Origin: Rathayibacter sp. VKM Ac-2804
GTDB taxonomy: Bacteria; Actinomycetota; Actinomycetes; Actinomycetales; Microbacteriaceae
Reading direction: 5' to 3'
DNA length: 64,000 nt
Assembly (NCBI RefSeq): GCF_009866655.1
Contig: NZ_CP047420.1
Coordinates: 682,001-746,000, forward strand
In this document: in pieces, positions 40,891 through 50,125 of the stretch
How the letters are laid out: each line of letters begins with the position of its first letter
How positions within the stretch are numbered: position 1 is the stretch's first letter
Notes under the pieces: generated by a model
Told to the model about the DNA's origin: nothing
Database searches by the model: none
Seen by the model: the letters and a program-made list of their open reading frames with translations, nothing else
Program-made: the position numbers and the translations under genes

Positions 40891-40933
40891 AACGACGGAG
40901 GGCCCCTGCACTGCGCAGGGGCCCTCCGTCGTT
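40891..40933. terminator. Strong bidirectional hairpin terminator
   Basis: Perfect 19-bp stem (core ACGGAGGGCCCCTGC and its complement) with a 5-nt loop, beginning AA and ending TT, between the convergent siderophore-interacting and beta-helix genes. Confidence 0.9.
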
Positions 40934-40955
40934 CAGGCGGTGATCACTCCGGGCG

Positions 40956-42599
40956 TCAGACCCGCTTCAGGACGATCGCGGCGCTCGTCGTGGCGTTGCC
41001 CGCCGCGTCGACGGCCTTCGCCGTCACCGAGTAGCTGCCCTTCGGGAACACCGCGGTGTTCACCGTGAGGTACCAGTTGCCGTCCGACGCCTGCACGGCG
41101 TCGCCCAGCTTCGTGGTGCCGACCCAGTAGGTGACTCCGGTCACGGCGGTGTCGTCGGAGGCGGTCGCCATCAGGCTGACGACTCCGGTGACCGACGAGC
41201 CGGAGCCCGGCGAGACGATCGCGACGGTCGGCGCCGTGCGGTCGACCGGCGCCGGCACGGCCGTCGGGGTCGGAGTCGCGGTGGGCGTCGGCGTGGCGGT
41301 GGGCGTCGCGGTCGGGATGGCGGTCGGGGTGGCGGTCGGCGTGGGCGTGGCCGTCGGCGTCGCGGTGGCCGTCGGCGTGGCGGTGGGGGTCGCCGTCGGG
41401 GTGGCGGTCGGCGTCGGAGTCGCGGTGGGCGTCGCGGTCGGCGTCGCGGTCGGCGACGGAGCGGTCACCGCGCCGAACTGGTCGGCGCCGGCGGTGCGGG
41501 AGCCCATCGTCTGGCCGTCGATGTCGGTGCGGGCCGACGTGGTCGACCCCCAGCCGGCGATCTGGGTCCCGGTCGCGGACAGCACGTGCAGGTCGCCGGT
41601 GGCCACCGAGGCGAGCGCCGGAGCGCCCTGGACGTTGCCCTGCTGGTTGAGCAGCGACGGCGTCCTGCAGAGCTTGGTGTTCCAGTTCTCGACGATGGTG
41701 TTCGTCATCGGGCTGGTGCAGGAGGAGAGGTAGCTGACGATGTTGCGGTCGAAGACCGTGTTCTTCGCGCCGCCGACCCGCAGCGCGCCCGACTCGAAGG
41801 TGTTGTTGCGGATGTAGATGCCGTCGGCCGAGGCCTCGCGGAAGTCCGCCGCCGAGCCGCCGCGGCAGTCGGCCGTGATGACGATGCAGCCGGAGACGAA
41901 GTTCGACTCCACGGTGATGTCGGTCATGCCGTCGCCCGCACCGGGGGAGAAGATGATGCCCGCGTTGTAGCAGTTCATCAGCGTGTTCGCGCGGAGGGTG
42001 ACGTGGTTGCTCTCGAACACCTGGATGCAGTCGGCGTGCAGGCCGTTGTCGATGTTCTGGTCGAAGTTCCGGACCAGGTTGTTCTCGATCAGCCCGTTGT
42101 CGGTGCCGCCGACCTGGATGCCGTCCATCGACGAGCCGTTCTCGAAGAGCGAGTCGCGGACGACGACGTTCGCGCTGCGCACGAAGATGCCGGCGCCGTC
42201 GATGTGCATCCGGTTGACCGTGATGCCCGACCCGTAGGTGTAGAAGGTGCTCTTCGAGAAGATGTCGTTCCACACCGTGTTGGGCGTGTAGACCTTCGTC
42301 GAGCCGAGGACCGGCGAGGCGCCGGGGGCCGGCTGGACGACGACGGGAGCGGCGACGGTCGCCTTCCCGCCCTTGAGGGTCGTCGTCGGGTACGTGCCGG
42401 AGGTGAGCAGCACGGTGTCGCCGGCGGCGGCGCTCTGGACGGCGGTGGTCAGGGCGCAGGGAGCGGCTGCGGAGCAGACCGTTCCCGTGCCGGCGGGCGA
42501 GGCGTAGCGGTTCGCCGCCGCGAAGCTGGGCGCGGCCGCGAAGAACGCGGCGATCACGACCAGCAGGGCGGCGAGAGTCGCGCTGAGCGTTCGAGTCAT
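40956..42599 (-). CDS. Secreted right-handed beta-helix protein with Pro-Thr linker and C-terminal Ig-like domain
   Basis: 547 residues. Sec signal (LSATLAALLVVIAAFFAAAP...AAA). Residues ~30-380 are parallel beta-helix repeats (GITVNRMHIDGAGIFVRSAN, NGLIENNLVRNFDQNIDNGL, HVTLRANTLMNCYNAGIIFS, NTVFDRNIVSYLSS), as in pectate-lyase-like or DUF1565 surface proteins; four or more cysteines probably pair. A linker of about 65 residues of P-T-A-T repeats leads to an Ig-like domain (TAPTVAIVSPGSGSSVTG, GVTYWVGTTKLGDAV, SVTAKAVDAAGNATTS). The same linker plus domain ends the subtilase at 53694. Enzymatic activity is not evident. Confidence 0.85.
   Translation of the reverse strand: MTRTLSATLAALLVVIAAFFAAAPSFAAANRYASPAGTGTVCSAAAPCALTTAVQSAAAGDTVLLTSGTYPTTTLKGGKATVAAPVVVQPAPGASPVLGSTKVYTPNTVWNDIFSKSTFYTYGSGITVNRMHIDGAGIFVRSANVVVRDSLFENGSSMDGIQVGGTDNGLIENNLVRNFDQNIDNGLHADCIQVFESNHVTLRANTLMNCYNAGIIFSPGAGDGMTDITVESNFVSGCIVITADCRGGSAADFREASADGIYIRNNTFESGALRVGGAKNTVFDRNIVSYLSSCTSPMTNTIVENWNTKLCRTPSLLNQQGNVQGAPALASVATGDLHVLSATGTQIAGWGSTTSARTDIDGQTMGSRTAGADQFGAVTAPSPTATPTATPTATPTPTATPTATPTATPTATATPTATPTPTATPTAIPTATPTATPTPTATPTPTAVPAPVDRTAPTVAIVSPGSGSSVTGVVSLMATASDDTAVTGVTYWVGTTKLGDAVQASDGNWYLTVNTAVFPKGSYSVTAKAVDAAGNATTSAAIVLKRV
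41255..41461 (-). repeat. Low-complexity tract encoding the P-T-A-T linker
   Basis: About 200 bp of imperfect 6- to 18-bp repeats (GTCGGCGTGGCG-like on the plus strand) inside the beta-helix gene; the homologous tract in the subtilase gene is at about 53991-54206. Such tracts can change length by recombination without loss of frame. Confidence 0.8.
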
Positions 42600-42874
42600 G
42601 GGCGTGGTGTCCAATCGGGGAAGGTGTGAGCGGGGACTCGGGGCTGGGAAAGGGGAGGAGTGAAGTCGAGGGGAGGCCGCACCGGGCCTCGGCGGTGCGC
42701 GCCGGGCGAACGGGGGACGACTCCGTACACTGGGCGCGGCGGGAGCGTCCCCGGCGGCCGGGCAGCACCGCTGCCTCTGCCGCCGAGATCCCGCCCGGAC
42801 GGACGGACGCGGCGACGGGCCGCCTCCGCCATCGATGAGCACGGCTCCGCGACGGGGCCGGGAACGGGATCGCT

Positions 42875-44143
42875 GTGAGCGGAGCAAGTTCGCGAGTCCG
42901 GACGGTGCTGGGCGGTCTGCGCAAGCGCACCGCCCCGCTGCTGAAGAGCCCGGCGGTGCTCTCCCTCGGAGCGCGCGGCGTCTTCCTCGACGCGCCGCGC
43001 CTGCGCAGCGCCCGCCGCGGCGGCGGTGCTCAGGGTCGCGCGATCCTCATCGCGCCCCCCGGCGCCGGCAACATCGGCGACGCCGCGCTGGTCGGCGCGT
43101 TCCTGGAGAACGTGGCCGGGCCGATCACCGTGATCACCCGCTACAAGGGCGACTTCCGCATCCCGGCCGAGCAGGCCGACCGCGTCGAGATCGTCTCGCT
43201 GGGCACCCTGCTCTACGGCGGACTGCCGAGCTTCGTGCGCGACCTGCGCCGCTTCCGGGCCATGCTGCCCGGCGCCGCGTCCGTCTCGATCGTCGGCGCC
43301 GACATCATGGACGGCGCCTACAACTTCCGCGCCTCGACCAGCCGCGCGCTCGTCGCCCGCAGCGCCGCGTCGGCGGGCGTGGACACCCGCGTCCTCGGCT
43401 TCAGCTGGAACGGCAAGGCGCACCCCGGTGCCCTCTCGCAGCTCCGCGACGCCGACCGCGCCGGCACGACCCTCTTCCTCCGCGACCCGCTCTCGGTCGA
43501 GCGCGCCCGCCGCGACGGCCTCGACGCGAAGGCCTCGGCGGACATCGTCTTCTCGGCGCGCTCCGTGGACCAGGGCCGCGCGAGCACCGAGCTCGCCGCG
43601 CTGGACACGACCGGCGGGATCGCGATCGTCAACGTCTCGGGTCTGATCGACACCGACCAGACCGGTGCCTACGTGGAGATCATCGGCGGCCTGCGCGCCC
43701 GCGGCCTCGCCGTCGTGCTGCTCCCGCACGTGATCAAGCACGGACCGGACGACCTCGCGGCCTGCCGCAAGGTCTTCGCGGCCCTGCCGGACACCGCGGG
43801 CGTCGCCTTCGTGGAGGACGTCCTCACTCCGGCGGAGGTGCGCGGCTTCACCGAGCGCGCGACCGTCACCGTCACCGGCCGGATGCACCTGGCGATCATG
43901 TCCCTGATGAAGGGCGTCCCCGCCATCACGCTCGCCACCCAGGGCAAGGTCGAGGGCCTGATGGCGATGTTCGAGCTGCCCTACCTCTGCGTCGAGCCGG
44001 GCGCCGGTCTCGCCGGCCGCGTGGGCGACGCCCTCGAGCGCGTCCTCTCGGACCGCGAGAGCGTCTCGGCCGCCATCCTCGCGAAGCTGCCCGCCGTCCA
44101 GGAGCTCAGCGCCGCGAACTTCGCCGGCCTGCCCCGCGCCTGA
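42875..44143 (+). CDS. Polysaccharide pyruvyl transferase family protein
   Basis: 422 residues. LIAPPGAGNIGDAALVGAFLENV is the N-terminal glycine-rich segment of the family, GADIMDGAYN the middle motif, and TVTVTGRMHLAIMSLMKGVPAITLATQGKVEGLM carries the conserved RMH motif. Members add ketal-linked pyruvate to exopolysaccharide or cell-wall sugars (CsaB, ExoV). A GTG start at 42875 is used. It lies 13 kb from the polysaccharide region at the right end, so a direct link is inferred only. Confidence 0.88.
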   Translation: MSGASSRVRTVLGGLRKRTAPLLKSPAVLSLGARGVFLDAPRLRSARRGGGAQGRAILIAPPGAGNIGDAALVGAFLENVAGPITVITRYKGDFRIPAEQADRVEIVSLGTLLYGGLPSFVRDLRRFRAMLPGAASVSIVGADIMDGAYNFRASTSRALVARSAASAGVDTRVLGFSWNGKAHPGALSQLRDADRAGTTLFLRDPLSVERARRDGLDAKASADIVFSARSVDQGRASTELAALDTTGGIAIVNVSGLIDTDQTGAYVEIIGGLRARGLAVVLLPHVIKHGPDDLAACRKVFAALPDTAGVAFVEDVLTPAEVRGFTERATVTVTGRMHLAIMSLMKGVPAITLATQGKVEGLMAMFELPYLCVEPGAGLAGRVGDALERVLSDRESVSAAILAKLPAVQELSAANFAGLPRA

Positions 44144-44448
44144 GCGGCGGGCAGCGGCGGTCGCGGGGGTCGTCGGCACGGGCGTCCTTCCGGGCGTCGA
44201 GGTCGGAGGAGCGGCTCCCTCCAGGACCGCGGCACTGCGGGGAGGGGAGTCGCTCAGAGGTCGGCCGGGAGACTCCGGCGCTTCTGCTGCGACCCTAGGC
44301 GGGGCGTTCGAACGCCCGTTCGCAATGAACCTTCCTCCGGTGGGGGGTTCCCGTTCAGGGGGCGCCCTCCGGCTCGACGCGCCGCAGGTCCGCCCGATCC
44401 CGCCCCGAATGGGTGCCGCGGGCCTCCCGCGCCGTCGGACCCCCGCCC
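44144..44448. other. 305-bp convergent intergenic region with a 16-bp perfect palindrome
   Basis: No gene found. GGGCGTTCGAACGCCC at 44302-44317 is a perfect palindrome with no loop, followed by a second CGTTCG half-site. Between two 3' ends it could be part of a terminator, but its lack of a loop suggests protein binding. Confidence 0.5.
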
Positions 44449-45960
44449 TCAGACCAGGCGCCGGCCGCTGAAGCGGTCGATCGGGGCGTCGCGGCGCATC
44501 GCCCTCTCGTACATCCGGCGGAACGGCTCGGTCAGCACGCCGTTGGAGCGGTCGAGCGCGTCCTGCCACGCGACGATCTCGCCGAGCTGCGCCGCCAGGT
44601 CGGCCCGCAGCGCCGACTCGTCCACCGTCGTCGATTCGCCGCCGGCGACGACGATCCGGCCGGCCACGATCACGGTGTCGATCGACGAGCCGTTCTCGGA
44701 GTAGACCAGCTGGTTCTCCAGGCGCTGGCGCGGTGTGAAGGCGAGCGTCTCCAGGTCGAAGAGCACGAGGTCGGCCTGCTTGCCCACCTCGATGCTCCCG
44801 GTGACGTCGCCGAGCACGGCGCTGCGGGCGCCGCCGATCGTGCCCGCCGTGAGCACCTCCGCCACCGTCGGCCAGGTCGCGAGGTCCGGATCGGTCACCT
44901 TGTGCAGCAGCGCCGCCGCCTTGACCACGTCCAGCATCCGCGGGGAGTCGCTGCTCGAGCAGCCGTCGGTGCCGAGGCCGAGGTTCACGCCCGCGTCGTG
45001 CAGGGCCCGCCACGGGGCGATGCCCGAGCCGAGCTTGAGGTTCGAGATCGGGTTGTGCGAGACGGAGGTGCCGGCCGCGGCGATCGCCGCCATGTCGGAG
45101 TCGGTCAGCCAGATCCCGTGCGCGAAGGTGGTGTTCGCCGAGAGGGCGCCGATCCCGGCCATGTACTCGACCAGGGTCGAGCCGTGGAACTCCTCGCCGG
45201 TGACCAGCTGCGTCTTGGTCTCGAGGACGTGGATGTGGCACTCCGCGTCGTGCTCGAGCGCCAGCTCCGTCGCCCCGACCAGCAGATCGGCGCCCACCCG
45301 CTGCGGGGCCGACGGCGCGACCATGTAGCGCAGCCGTCCGCCGCCGCGCCCGTGCTGGGTGGCGAAGGCCGTGCGGCTGAAGTCGAGGTAGCCCCCGGTG
45401 GTCGGCCGCGCCGCCCCGCGGACCGAGTCGAGCAGCTCGGCCGGCAGGTACTCCTCGAGGAAGGGCATCGTCTCGAAGAACGGCTTGCTGATCACGTGCC
45501 CGGAGATGTTCGCGCGGATCCCGATCTCGTCGTAGGCGTCGAACACCGCCGCCAGCTGCGCCGCGTCCTGGTCCGGGTTCTCGAGCACGTCGTCGACGAG
45601 CGTCGTGACGCCCGCCTTCAGCGACTCGAGCGCGAACAGCGACGAGCGCAGCCGGATCAGGTCCGGAGCGACGCGGCTGTCGCCGAGGATCGGGTACGAC
45701 AGCAGCATCCACAGCTCGAGCGGCAGGTTGTCGTAGCGCCCCTTGTAGAGGTACTCCCACGAGTGGGTGTGCGCGTTGACGAAGCCCGGTGTGACGAGGC
45801 GGTCGCGGCCGTCGATCACCTCGTCACCCGGCTCGGGAACCAGTCCCGGGCCGATCGCCGTGATCACGTCGTCGACGATCCGGATGCTCGCCGTGATCGG
45901 GACGGCGCCCGAGACGGGGTCCATGGTGATGACGGCGGCGTCGGTGATGAGGAGGGGCAT
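44449..45960 (-). CDS. Amidohydrolase family protein (TRZ/ATZ, guanine-deaminase-like)
   Basis: 503 residues. Metal ligands HTH in GFVNAHTHSWE, HIH in CHIHVLETKTQ, the later His in SHNPISNLKLGSG and Asp in GLGTDGCSSSD follow the amidohydrolase pattern of aminohydrolases that deaminate N-heterocycles (guanine, 8-oxoguanine, triazines). Its neighbours are an NCS1 nucleobase permease 70 bp upstream on the same strand and a divergent PucR regulator, which favours a purine or related ring as substrate. Start ATG 45960 begins MPLLITDAAV; extra upstream codons are not protein-like. Confidence 0.87.
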   Translation of the reverse strand: MPLLITDAAVITMDPVSGAVPITASIRIVDDVITAIGPGLVPEPGDEVIDGRDRLVTPGFVNAHTHSWEYLYKGRYDNLPLELWMLLSYPILGDSRVAPDLIRLRSSLFALESLKAGVTTLVDDVLENPDQDAAQLAAVFDAYDEIGIRANISGHVISKPFFETMPFLEEYLPAELLDSVRGAARPTTGGYLDFSRTAFATQHGRGGGRLRYMVAPSAPQRVGADLLVGATELALEHDAECHIHVLETKTQLVTGEEFHGSTLVEYMAGIGALSANTTFAHGIWLTDSDMAAIAAAGTSVSHNPISNLKLGSGIAPWRALHDAGVNLGLGTDGCSSSDSPRMLDVVKAAALLHKVTDPDLATWPTVAEVLTAGTIGGARSAVLGDVTGSIEVGKQADLVLFDLETLAFTPRQRLENQLVYSENGSSIDTVIVAGRIVVAGGESTTVDESALRADLAAQLGEIVAWQDALDRSNGVLTEPFRRMYERAMRRDAPIDRFSGRRLV

Positions 45961-46030
45961 GGCGGTTCCGTTCGTGGTGCGGTGGTGCAGGAGCAGAGGA
46001 GCGAGGAGCGCAGCGGAGTGACGGGGGCGG

Positions 46031-47503
46031 CTACCCGAGGACGGGCTCGGCGGCACGCGCCGCCGGCTGCAGGGGCTCGCGCTTCCGCACCCACGCCGCG
46101 GCGTCGCCCCGGCCGAGCAGCAGGTAGGCGAGCCCCGCCGAGACGCCGCCGGCGAGCCAGGACACGTCGACCCCGCCGAGCGCGGTCGCAGCCGGGCCCT
46201 GCAGCGCGGGCACGGAGCCGTTCATGAACAGCCAGGTCAGGGTCGCGCCGATCGCGAAGGAGAGCAGCGCGCGCCAGCGCACGTCCGGCAGCAGCGGCGA
46301 GCCGACCGGCGCGAAGAGGTGCCCGAACGAGCGCACGCGCGGCTCGAACACCGTGTAGTGCACCAGCACGATCGCGCCCCACGGAGCGACCCAGCCGACC
46401 AGGCCGACGAGCCAGGCGTCGAGGGTGGTCGCCAGGTCGTCCTGGAAGACGAAGAAGACGGACGCGGCGAAGGCGAGCACGCCGACGATCAGGCTGAGCG
46501 CGCGGCGGCCGAGGCGGATGTCCAGGGCCTGGGTCGCCATCCCGAACGAGTAGATGTTGAGCACGTTGGTCGCGATCGGCCCGTGCACCACGAGCAGCAG
46601 CACCGGGATCGCGAGGGCACCGAAGTTCTCCACGATCAGCTGGCCGGGGTCGACCGAGCCGTTCTTGGTGGCGAGCGTCGCGCCGAGCACGCCCAGCCAG
46701 ACGACGGGGACGAACTGGCCGAGCACGCTGGCGAAGTAGAGCTTCTTGCGGGAGGCGCGGGGGCTGACGAAGCGGGAGTAGTCGCCCGCGTAGGCGAGCC
46801 AGGTGAGGCCCCAGCCGATGCCGATCGCGGTCATCACGATCGACATGGCCGCGATCCGGTCGCCACCGGTGAGGGCGCCCTCGGCCGGGCCGGCGTAGGA
46901 CCAGTCGATGTCGAGGAAGAACCAGGCGACGATCGACATCACGGCGAGCACCAGCAGGGTCGGCGGCACGGTCCAGCGCTCGAAGGCGGCGATGGCCTTG
47001 TAGCCGAGGAACGAGATCGCGACCTGGATCGCCATGATCACCGCGGCGACCGCGACCTTCCAGCCGATGTTGGCCGCCTCCGGATCGACGAGGCCGACGG
47101 AGCCGAGCAGCGCGATCACCAGGTCGAGCACGATCCAGGTGTTGATCGCGCACCAGCCGATCACGACGACGGCCTGGATCACGGCGGGCGCGTAGTTGCC
47201 GCGCCGCCCGAAGACGGCCCGGCCGACGAGCATGCCGGTCGCGCCGGTGCGCTGGCCGAGCAGCACGAAGAAGCCGAAGACGGCCATGCCGACGACGTTG
47301 CCGAGCACGAGGACGGTGATCGTGTCCCAGAGGCCGAGGCCCATGTTCACGCCCAGCGCGCCGAGGACCCAGTTGATCGGGGCGATGTTCGCGCCCGCCC
47401 AGATCCAGAACTGGCCGTCGAGGCGCGCGTTGCGGCGGCTCTCGGGGAGCGGGGTCAGCGCGTCCTCGGTGTCGGTCGTGCCGTGCAGGGTGTCGGAGCT
47501 CAT
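46031..47503 (-). CDS. NCS1-family nucleobase/allantoin permease
   Basis: 490 residues with about twelve helices. FWIWAGANIAPINWVLGALGVNMGL (in the first two helices), WLAYAGDYSRFV and GPIATNVLNIYSFGMATQAL are typical of purine-cytosine permease-like (NCS1, PF02133) proton or sodium symporters. GAGAGGATCC precedes the ATG at 47501-47503. Probably co-transcribed with the amidohydrolase downstream and regulated by the divergent PucR protein. Confidence 0.9.
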   Translation of the reverse strand: MSSDTLHGTTDTEDALTPLPESRRNARLDGQFWIWAGANIAPINWVLGALGVNMGLGLWDTITVLVLGNVVGMAVFGFFVLLGQRTGATGMLVGRAVFGRRGNYAPAVIQAVVVIGWCAINTWIVLDLVIALLGSVGLVDPEAANIGWKVAVAAVIMAIQVAISFLGYKAIAAFERWTVPPTLLVLAVMSIVAWFFLDIDWSYAGPAEGALTGGDRIAAMSIVMTAIGIGWGLTWLAYAGDYSRFVSPRASRKKLYFASVLGQFVPVVWLGVLGATLATKNGSVDPGQLIVENFGALAIPVLLLVVHGPIATNVLNIYSFGMATQALDIRLGRRALSLIVGVLAFAASVFFVFQDDLATTLDAWLVGLVGWVAPWGAIVLVHYTVFEPRVRSFGHLFAPVGSPLLPDVRWRALLSFAIGATLTWLFMNGSVPALQGPAATALGGVDVSWLAGGVSAGLAYLLLGRGDAAAWVRKREPLQPAARAAEPVLG

Positions 47504-47679
47504 GGGTGGATCCTCTCGAAGCGTGAGGTGGAGCGGGGGGTCGGAGCGGGGAACGGTGGACGGCGCCGCAGCCGAGCGGGGTGTGGAGGAGCGGGGAGAC
47601 TGGGCTCCACCCTCCCGGCGGACGGTTTCGGCGGCCGCGTCGCCGTGTAAATTCGCCGTGACGCGAGAGGACGTTCTGC

Positions 47680-49248
47680 ATGGTGATCCCGCTGTCCGAG
47701 GCGCTCCTCGACCCGCTGCTCGCGGCCGCCGGACCCGTCGTGGTCGCGGGCGGGCCGGCCGCGGGGCGGGTGGCGATCCGCTGGGCCCACGCGAGCGAGC
47801 AGCTCGATGTCGCGCCCCTGCTCCTGGGCGGCGAGCTGCTGCTGATGGAGGGGGTGAACCTCTCCTCGGACCAGGACGCGGAGGAGTGCCGCCGCTACGT
47901 GGAATCCCTGGTCGCGGCGGGAGTCGGTGCCCTGGCCGTCGAGCTCTCGGAGCGCCTGCCGAGCGTGCCGGCCGCGCTCGTCGCCGCGGCCGACGAGCGC
48001 GGCCTCGCGGTGCTCGCGCTGCCGGTCCGCGTCCCGTTCGTCCAGGTCTGCGAGAGCATCAACACCCGGCTCACCGAGCAGAAGTTCCGGAGTCTGCGGG
48101 TGGCGGACAGATTGTCCGGACTTCTCGGCGAGGCGGCGGCCGCGGACGCCGGGATCGACGAGCTGCTGCGGGTCGTCGCGAGCGCGACCGGCGCCTCGGC
48201 CGCGCTCGTCTCGCCGGCGGGCGAGGAGATCGTGCGCGCCCACCCCGGCCGCGGCGTCGACACGTCGCGCACCGCCGGTGCCTCCTCCGGCGTGCTGCGC
48301 GCCGGTGACTCCCTGCTGGGCACGCTCTACCTCCGCGCCCACGACGAGGCCGACCTGCACGCCGTCGCCGTCGCGCTCGACCGCGCCCCGGACGTGCTCG
48401 CGATCGCCCTGCTCCGGCGGCGGCCGCCGACCGCGCGCGAGCGGCTCGCCGCGCAGCTCTTCGCGGTCGCGACGGCGCAGACGTCGCGCTCCGACCCGAG
48501 CGCCGAGCTGCAGATCGACGCGCTCCTCGGGCGGCTCGGGATCGGCGGGAGCGAGTCCTTCCTCGGCGTCTGGGCGGACGTCGGCGAGGACGAGCGCACC
48601 CTCCGCGCGGTCCGCGCCGCGCTCGACGGCTCGGTGCGAGGCTCAGCGAGCGCGGCGAGCGTGGTCTGCGTCGCGGGCGGCGAGCTGCTCGCACTGCTGG
48701 CCTTCCCGGACATCGCCGCGCGGGAGCGGGCGAGGGCGCTGCTGCTCGGCGAGTGGCCGCCGGCTGCCGGAGCGGCAGCGCTGCTCTGCGTGGGCAGCGG
48801 CGCCGACGCGGTGGCGCGGGTGCCGCGCGAGCTCGCGGAGGTGCGCGGGGTGCGGGAGTGGACCCGCGCCGAGAGCGGCGTCGTCGATGCGCGGCTGCAC
48901 CGGCTCGAGCGCTTCGCCAGCACGCTCCGCGACGACGCCGAGGCGGATGCTCTGGTGGAGGAGGTGCTCGGCCCGCTGCGCCGCGGCCGGCCGGAGCTGC
49001 TCGCGACCCTCGAGTCGTTCGCGTCGCACTGGGGGAGCAAGACCGCCACCGCGGCCGCTCTCGGCATCGGCCGGCAGACCCTCTACGACCGCCTCGCCCG
49101 CATCGAGTCCCTGATCGGCCCGCTCGACGCCTCCCCGGCCCGCACCCGCGTGCTGCTCACGGCCGTCTCCCTGCACCGCGCCCGCACGGCCCTGCCCCCG
49201 GCCGCCCCGCGCTCGACCCGCCCGTTCCCGCCGCCCTCGGACCGCTGA
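47680..49248 (+). CDS. PucR family transcriptional regulator
   Basis: 522 residues. The N-terminal PucR domain is recognisable (RWAHASEQLDVAPLLLGGELLLMEGVNL and GVGALAVELSERLPSVPAALVAAADERGLAVLALP, given in parts). A middle GAF/GGDEF-like region follows, and the C-terminal HTH_30 is LLATLESFASHWGSKTATAAALGIGRQTLYDRLARIESLIG. PucR proteins activate purine-catabolic genes in Bacillus and relatives. It is divergent from the permease/amidohydrolase pair across 176 bp that includes a TAAATT -10-like element at 47648-47653. The last ~35 residues are Pro/Arg-rich. Confidence 0.9.
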   Translation: MVIPLSEALLDPLLAAAGPVVVAGGPAAGRVAIRWAHASEQLDVAPLLLGGELLLMEGVNLSSDQDAEECRRYVESLVAAGVGALAVELSERLPSVPAALVAAADERGLAVLALPVRVPFVQVCESINTRLTEQKFRSLRVADRLSGLLGEAAAADAGIDELLRVVASATGASAALVSPAGEEIVRAHPGRGVDTSRTAGASSGVLRAGDSLLGTLYLRAHDEADLHAVAVALDRAPDVLAIALLRRRPPTARERLAAQLFAVATAQTSRSDPSAELQIDALLGRLGIGGSESFLGVWADVGEDERTLRAVRAALDGSVRGSASAASVVCVAGGELLALLAFPDIAARERARALLLGEWPPAAGAAALLCVGSGADAVARVPRELAEVRGVREWTRAESGVVDARLHRLERFASTLRDDAEADALVEEVLGPLRRGRPELLATLESFASHWGSKTATAAALGIGRQTLYDRLARIESLIGPLDASPARTRVLLTAVSLHRARTALPPAAPRSTRPFPPPSDR

Positions 49249-49301
49249 CGAAGCGCCCGGTCGAGCCGCTCGCAGAGCCCCAAAGTCGCAGGATCTGGTG
49301 A

Positions 49302-49330
49302 TCGAGTAGACCGCCGCATCGGAGTATCGA
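49302..49330. repeat. Degenerate hairpin repeat of the TCGAGTAG...TATCGA family
   Basis: TCGAGTAGACCGC at the left and GGAGTATCGA at the right; eroded stem. It sits at the border between the high-GC purine locus and the lower-GC island. No gene is seen between 49249 and 49425. Confidence 0.6.
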
Positions 49331-49425
49331 GAACCGCGGACTCCGTGGGGACATCTCGATGTGCGAACGAGTGCGAGGCCGACGGTGGGGAATAATGACC
49401 GCAGCGGAGAAAGGAAAGAGAGACA

Positions 49426-49671
49426 ATGAAGACTCACCTAGTAGATCCTCGCAACGTCGACGGCGAAGTGGATGACCCGGTCTATCGCGTCTACTTCACA
49501 GAGGCCGAGACGATCGAGGAGGAGATCCGTATCATCGAAGCGCGAGATGTCCTGGAGGTGATTGAATGGGCGGAGCGAGATGCTCGTGGTCTTCCGTTCC
49601 GACTGTACCTCGAGCACCCGAGCGCCTTCAATTCCGGAAAAGCAACACTCGAGCTTCTCTTCTCGCGGTAA
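49426..49671 (+). CDS. Hypothetical acidic protein, 81 aa
   Basis: MKTHLVDPRNVDGEVDDPVY..., with VYRVYFTEAETIEEEIRIIEARDVLEVIEWAERDARG in the middle (a strand followed by helices) and a hydrophobic end LYLEHP...LELLFSR. No family recognised. The AAAGGAAAGAGAG tract before the ATG is a good ribosome site and AATAAT at about 49392 is a -10 candidate. The local base composition is clearly lower in GC than the surroundings, and codon use includes AGA, ATT and TTA-type codons, consistent with recent transfer. Confidence 0.6.
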   Translation: MKTHLVDPRNVDGEVDDPVYRVYFTEAETIEEEIRIIEARDVLEVIEWAERDARGLPFRLYLEHPSAFNSGKATLELLFSR

Positions 49672-49680
49672 GGGTCGCTT

Positions 49681-50125
49681 CTACTTACTTCTGACGTAGA
49701 GAAAAGTCGACTGGCCCGATCCTGAGATCTCTGTACTCAATGGTGGCGCTCCTGCGACCGAATGGCTGGCACGAAAGTAGGCGTCTCCGCTTATCCTTGG
49801 TGCTCCTTCGGCGGGGACATACCATGTCCGTGGCTGGCCGAGTGCACCCACCGGGATGTTCTGGACGTAGTTCGACTCGGCGACGATCCGCAGGCTTGCC
49901 ACGCTGTTCTGGCTGGTCTTGCCGAGAAGCGAGAGGACCCTGACAGGGATGTTGCCGTTGGGTCCGGAGCAGGTGACAACAGTTTTAGCGATAACACCCG
50001 CCCGTGCCGCGAGACCAGTGTGGATTGTTCGTCTTCCCGACACAGCTGTATTTCGCTTCATCGGCGATCATGGCGCTCGACAATGCGACGATCGCAGCCA
50101 TTTTCCTTGCGCTGTAGTACCACAT
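49681..50125 (-). pseudogene. Small exported protein of unknown function, apparent frameshift
   Basis: ATG 50125 has a strong GGAGG 6 nt upstream and starts MWYYSARKMAAIVALSSAMI (signal-like), followed by KYSCVGKTNNPHWSRGTGG and then a stop 5 codons later. In the other frame the sequence resumes VIAKTVVTCSGPNGNIPVRV, LGKTSQNSVASLRIVAESNY, TWYVPAEG and ends FLYVRSK at 49681. The two halves join if one G is removed from CGGGCGGG (about 49996-50004). The corrected protein is about 147 residues, with two cysteines. Convergent with the 49426 gene, 10 bp apart. Confidence 0.6.
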
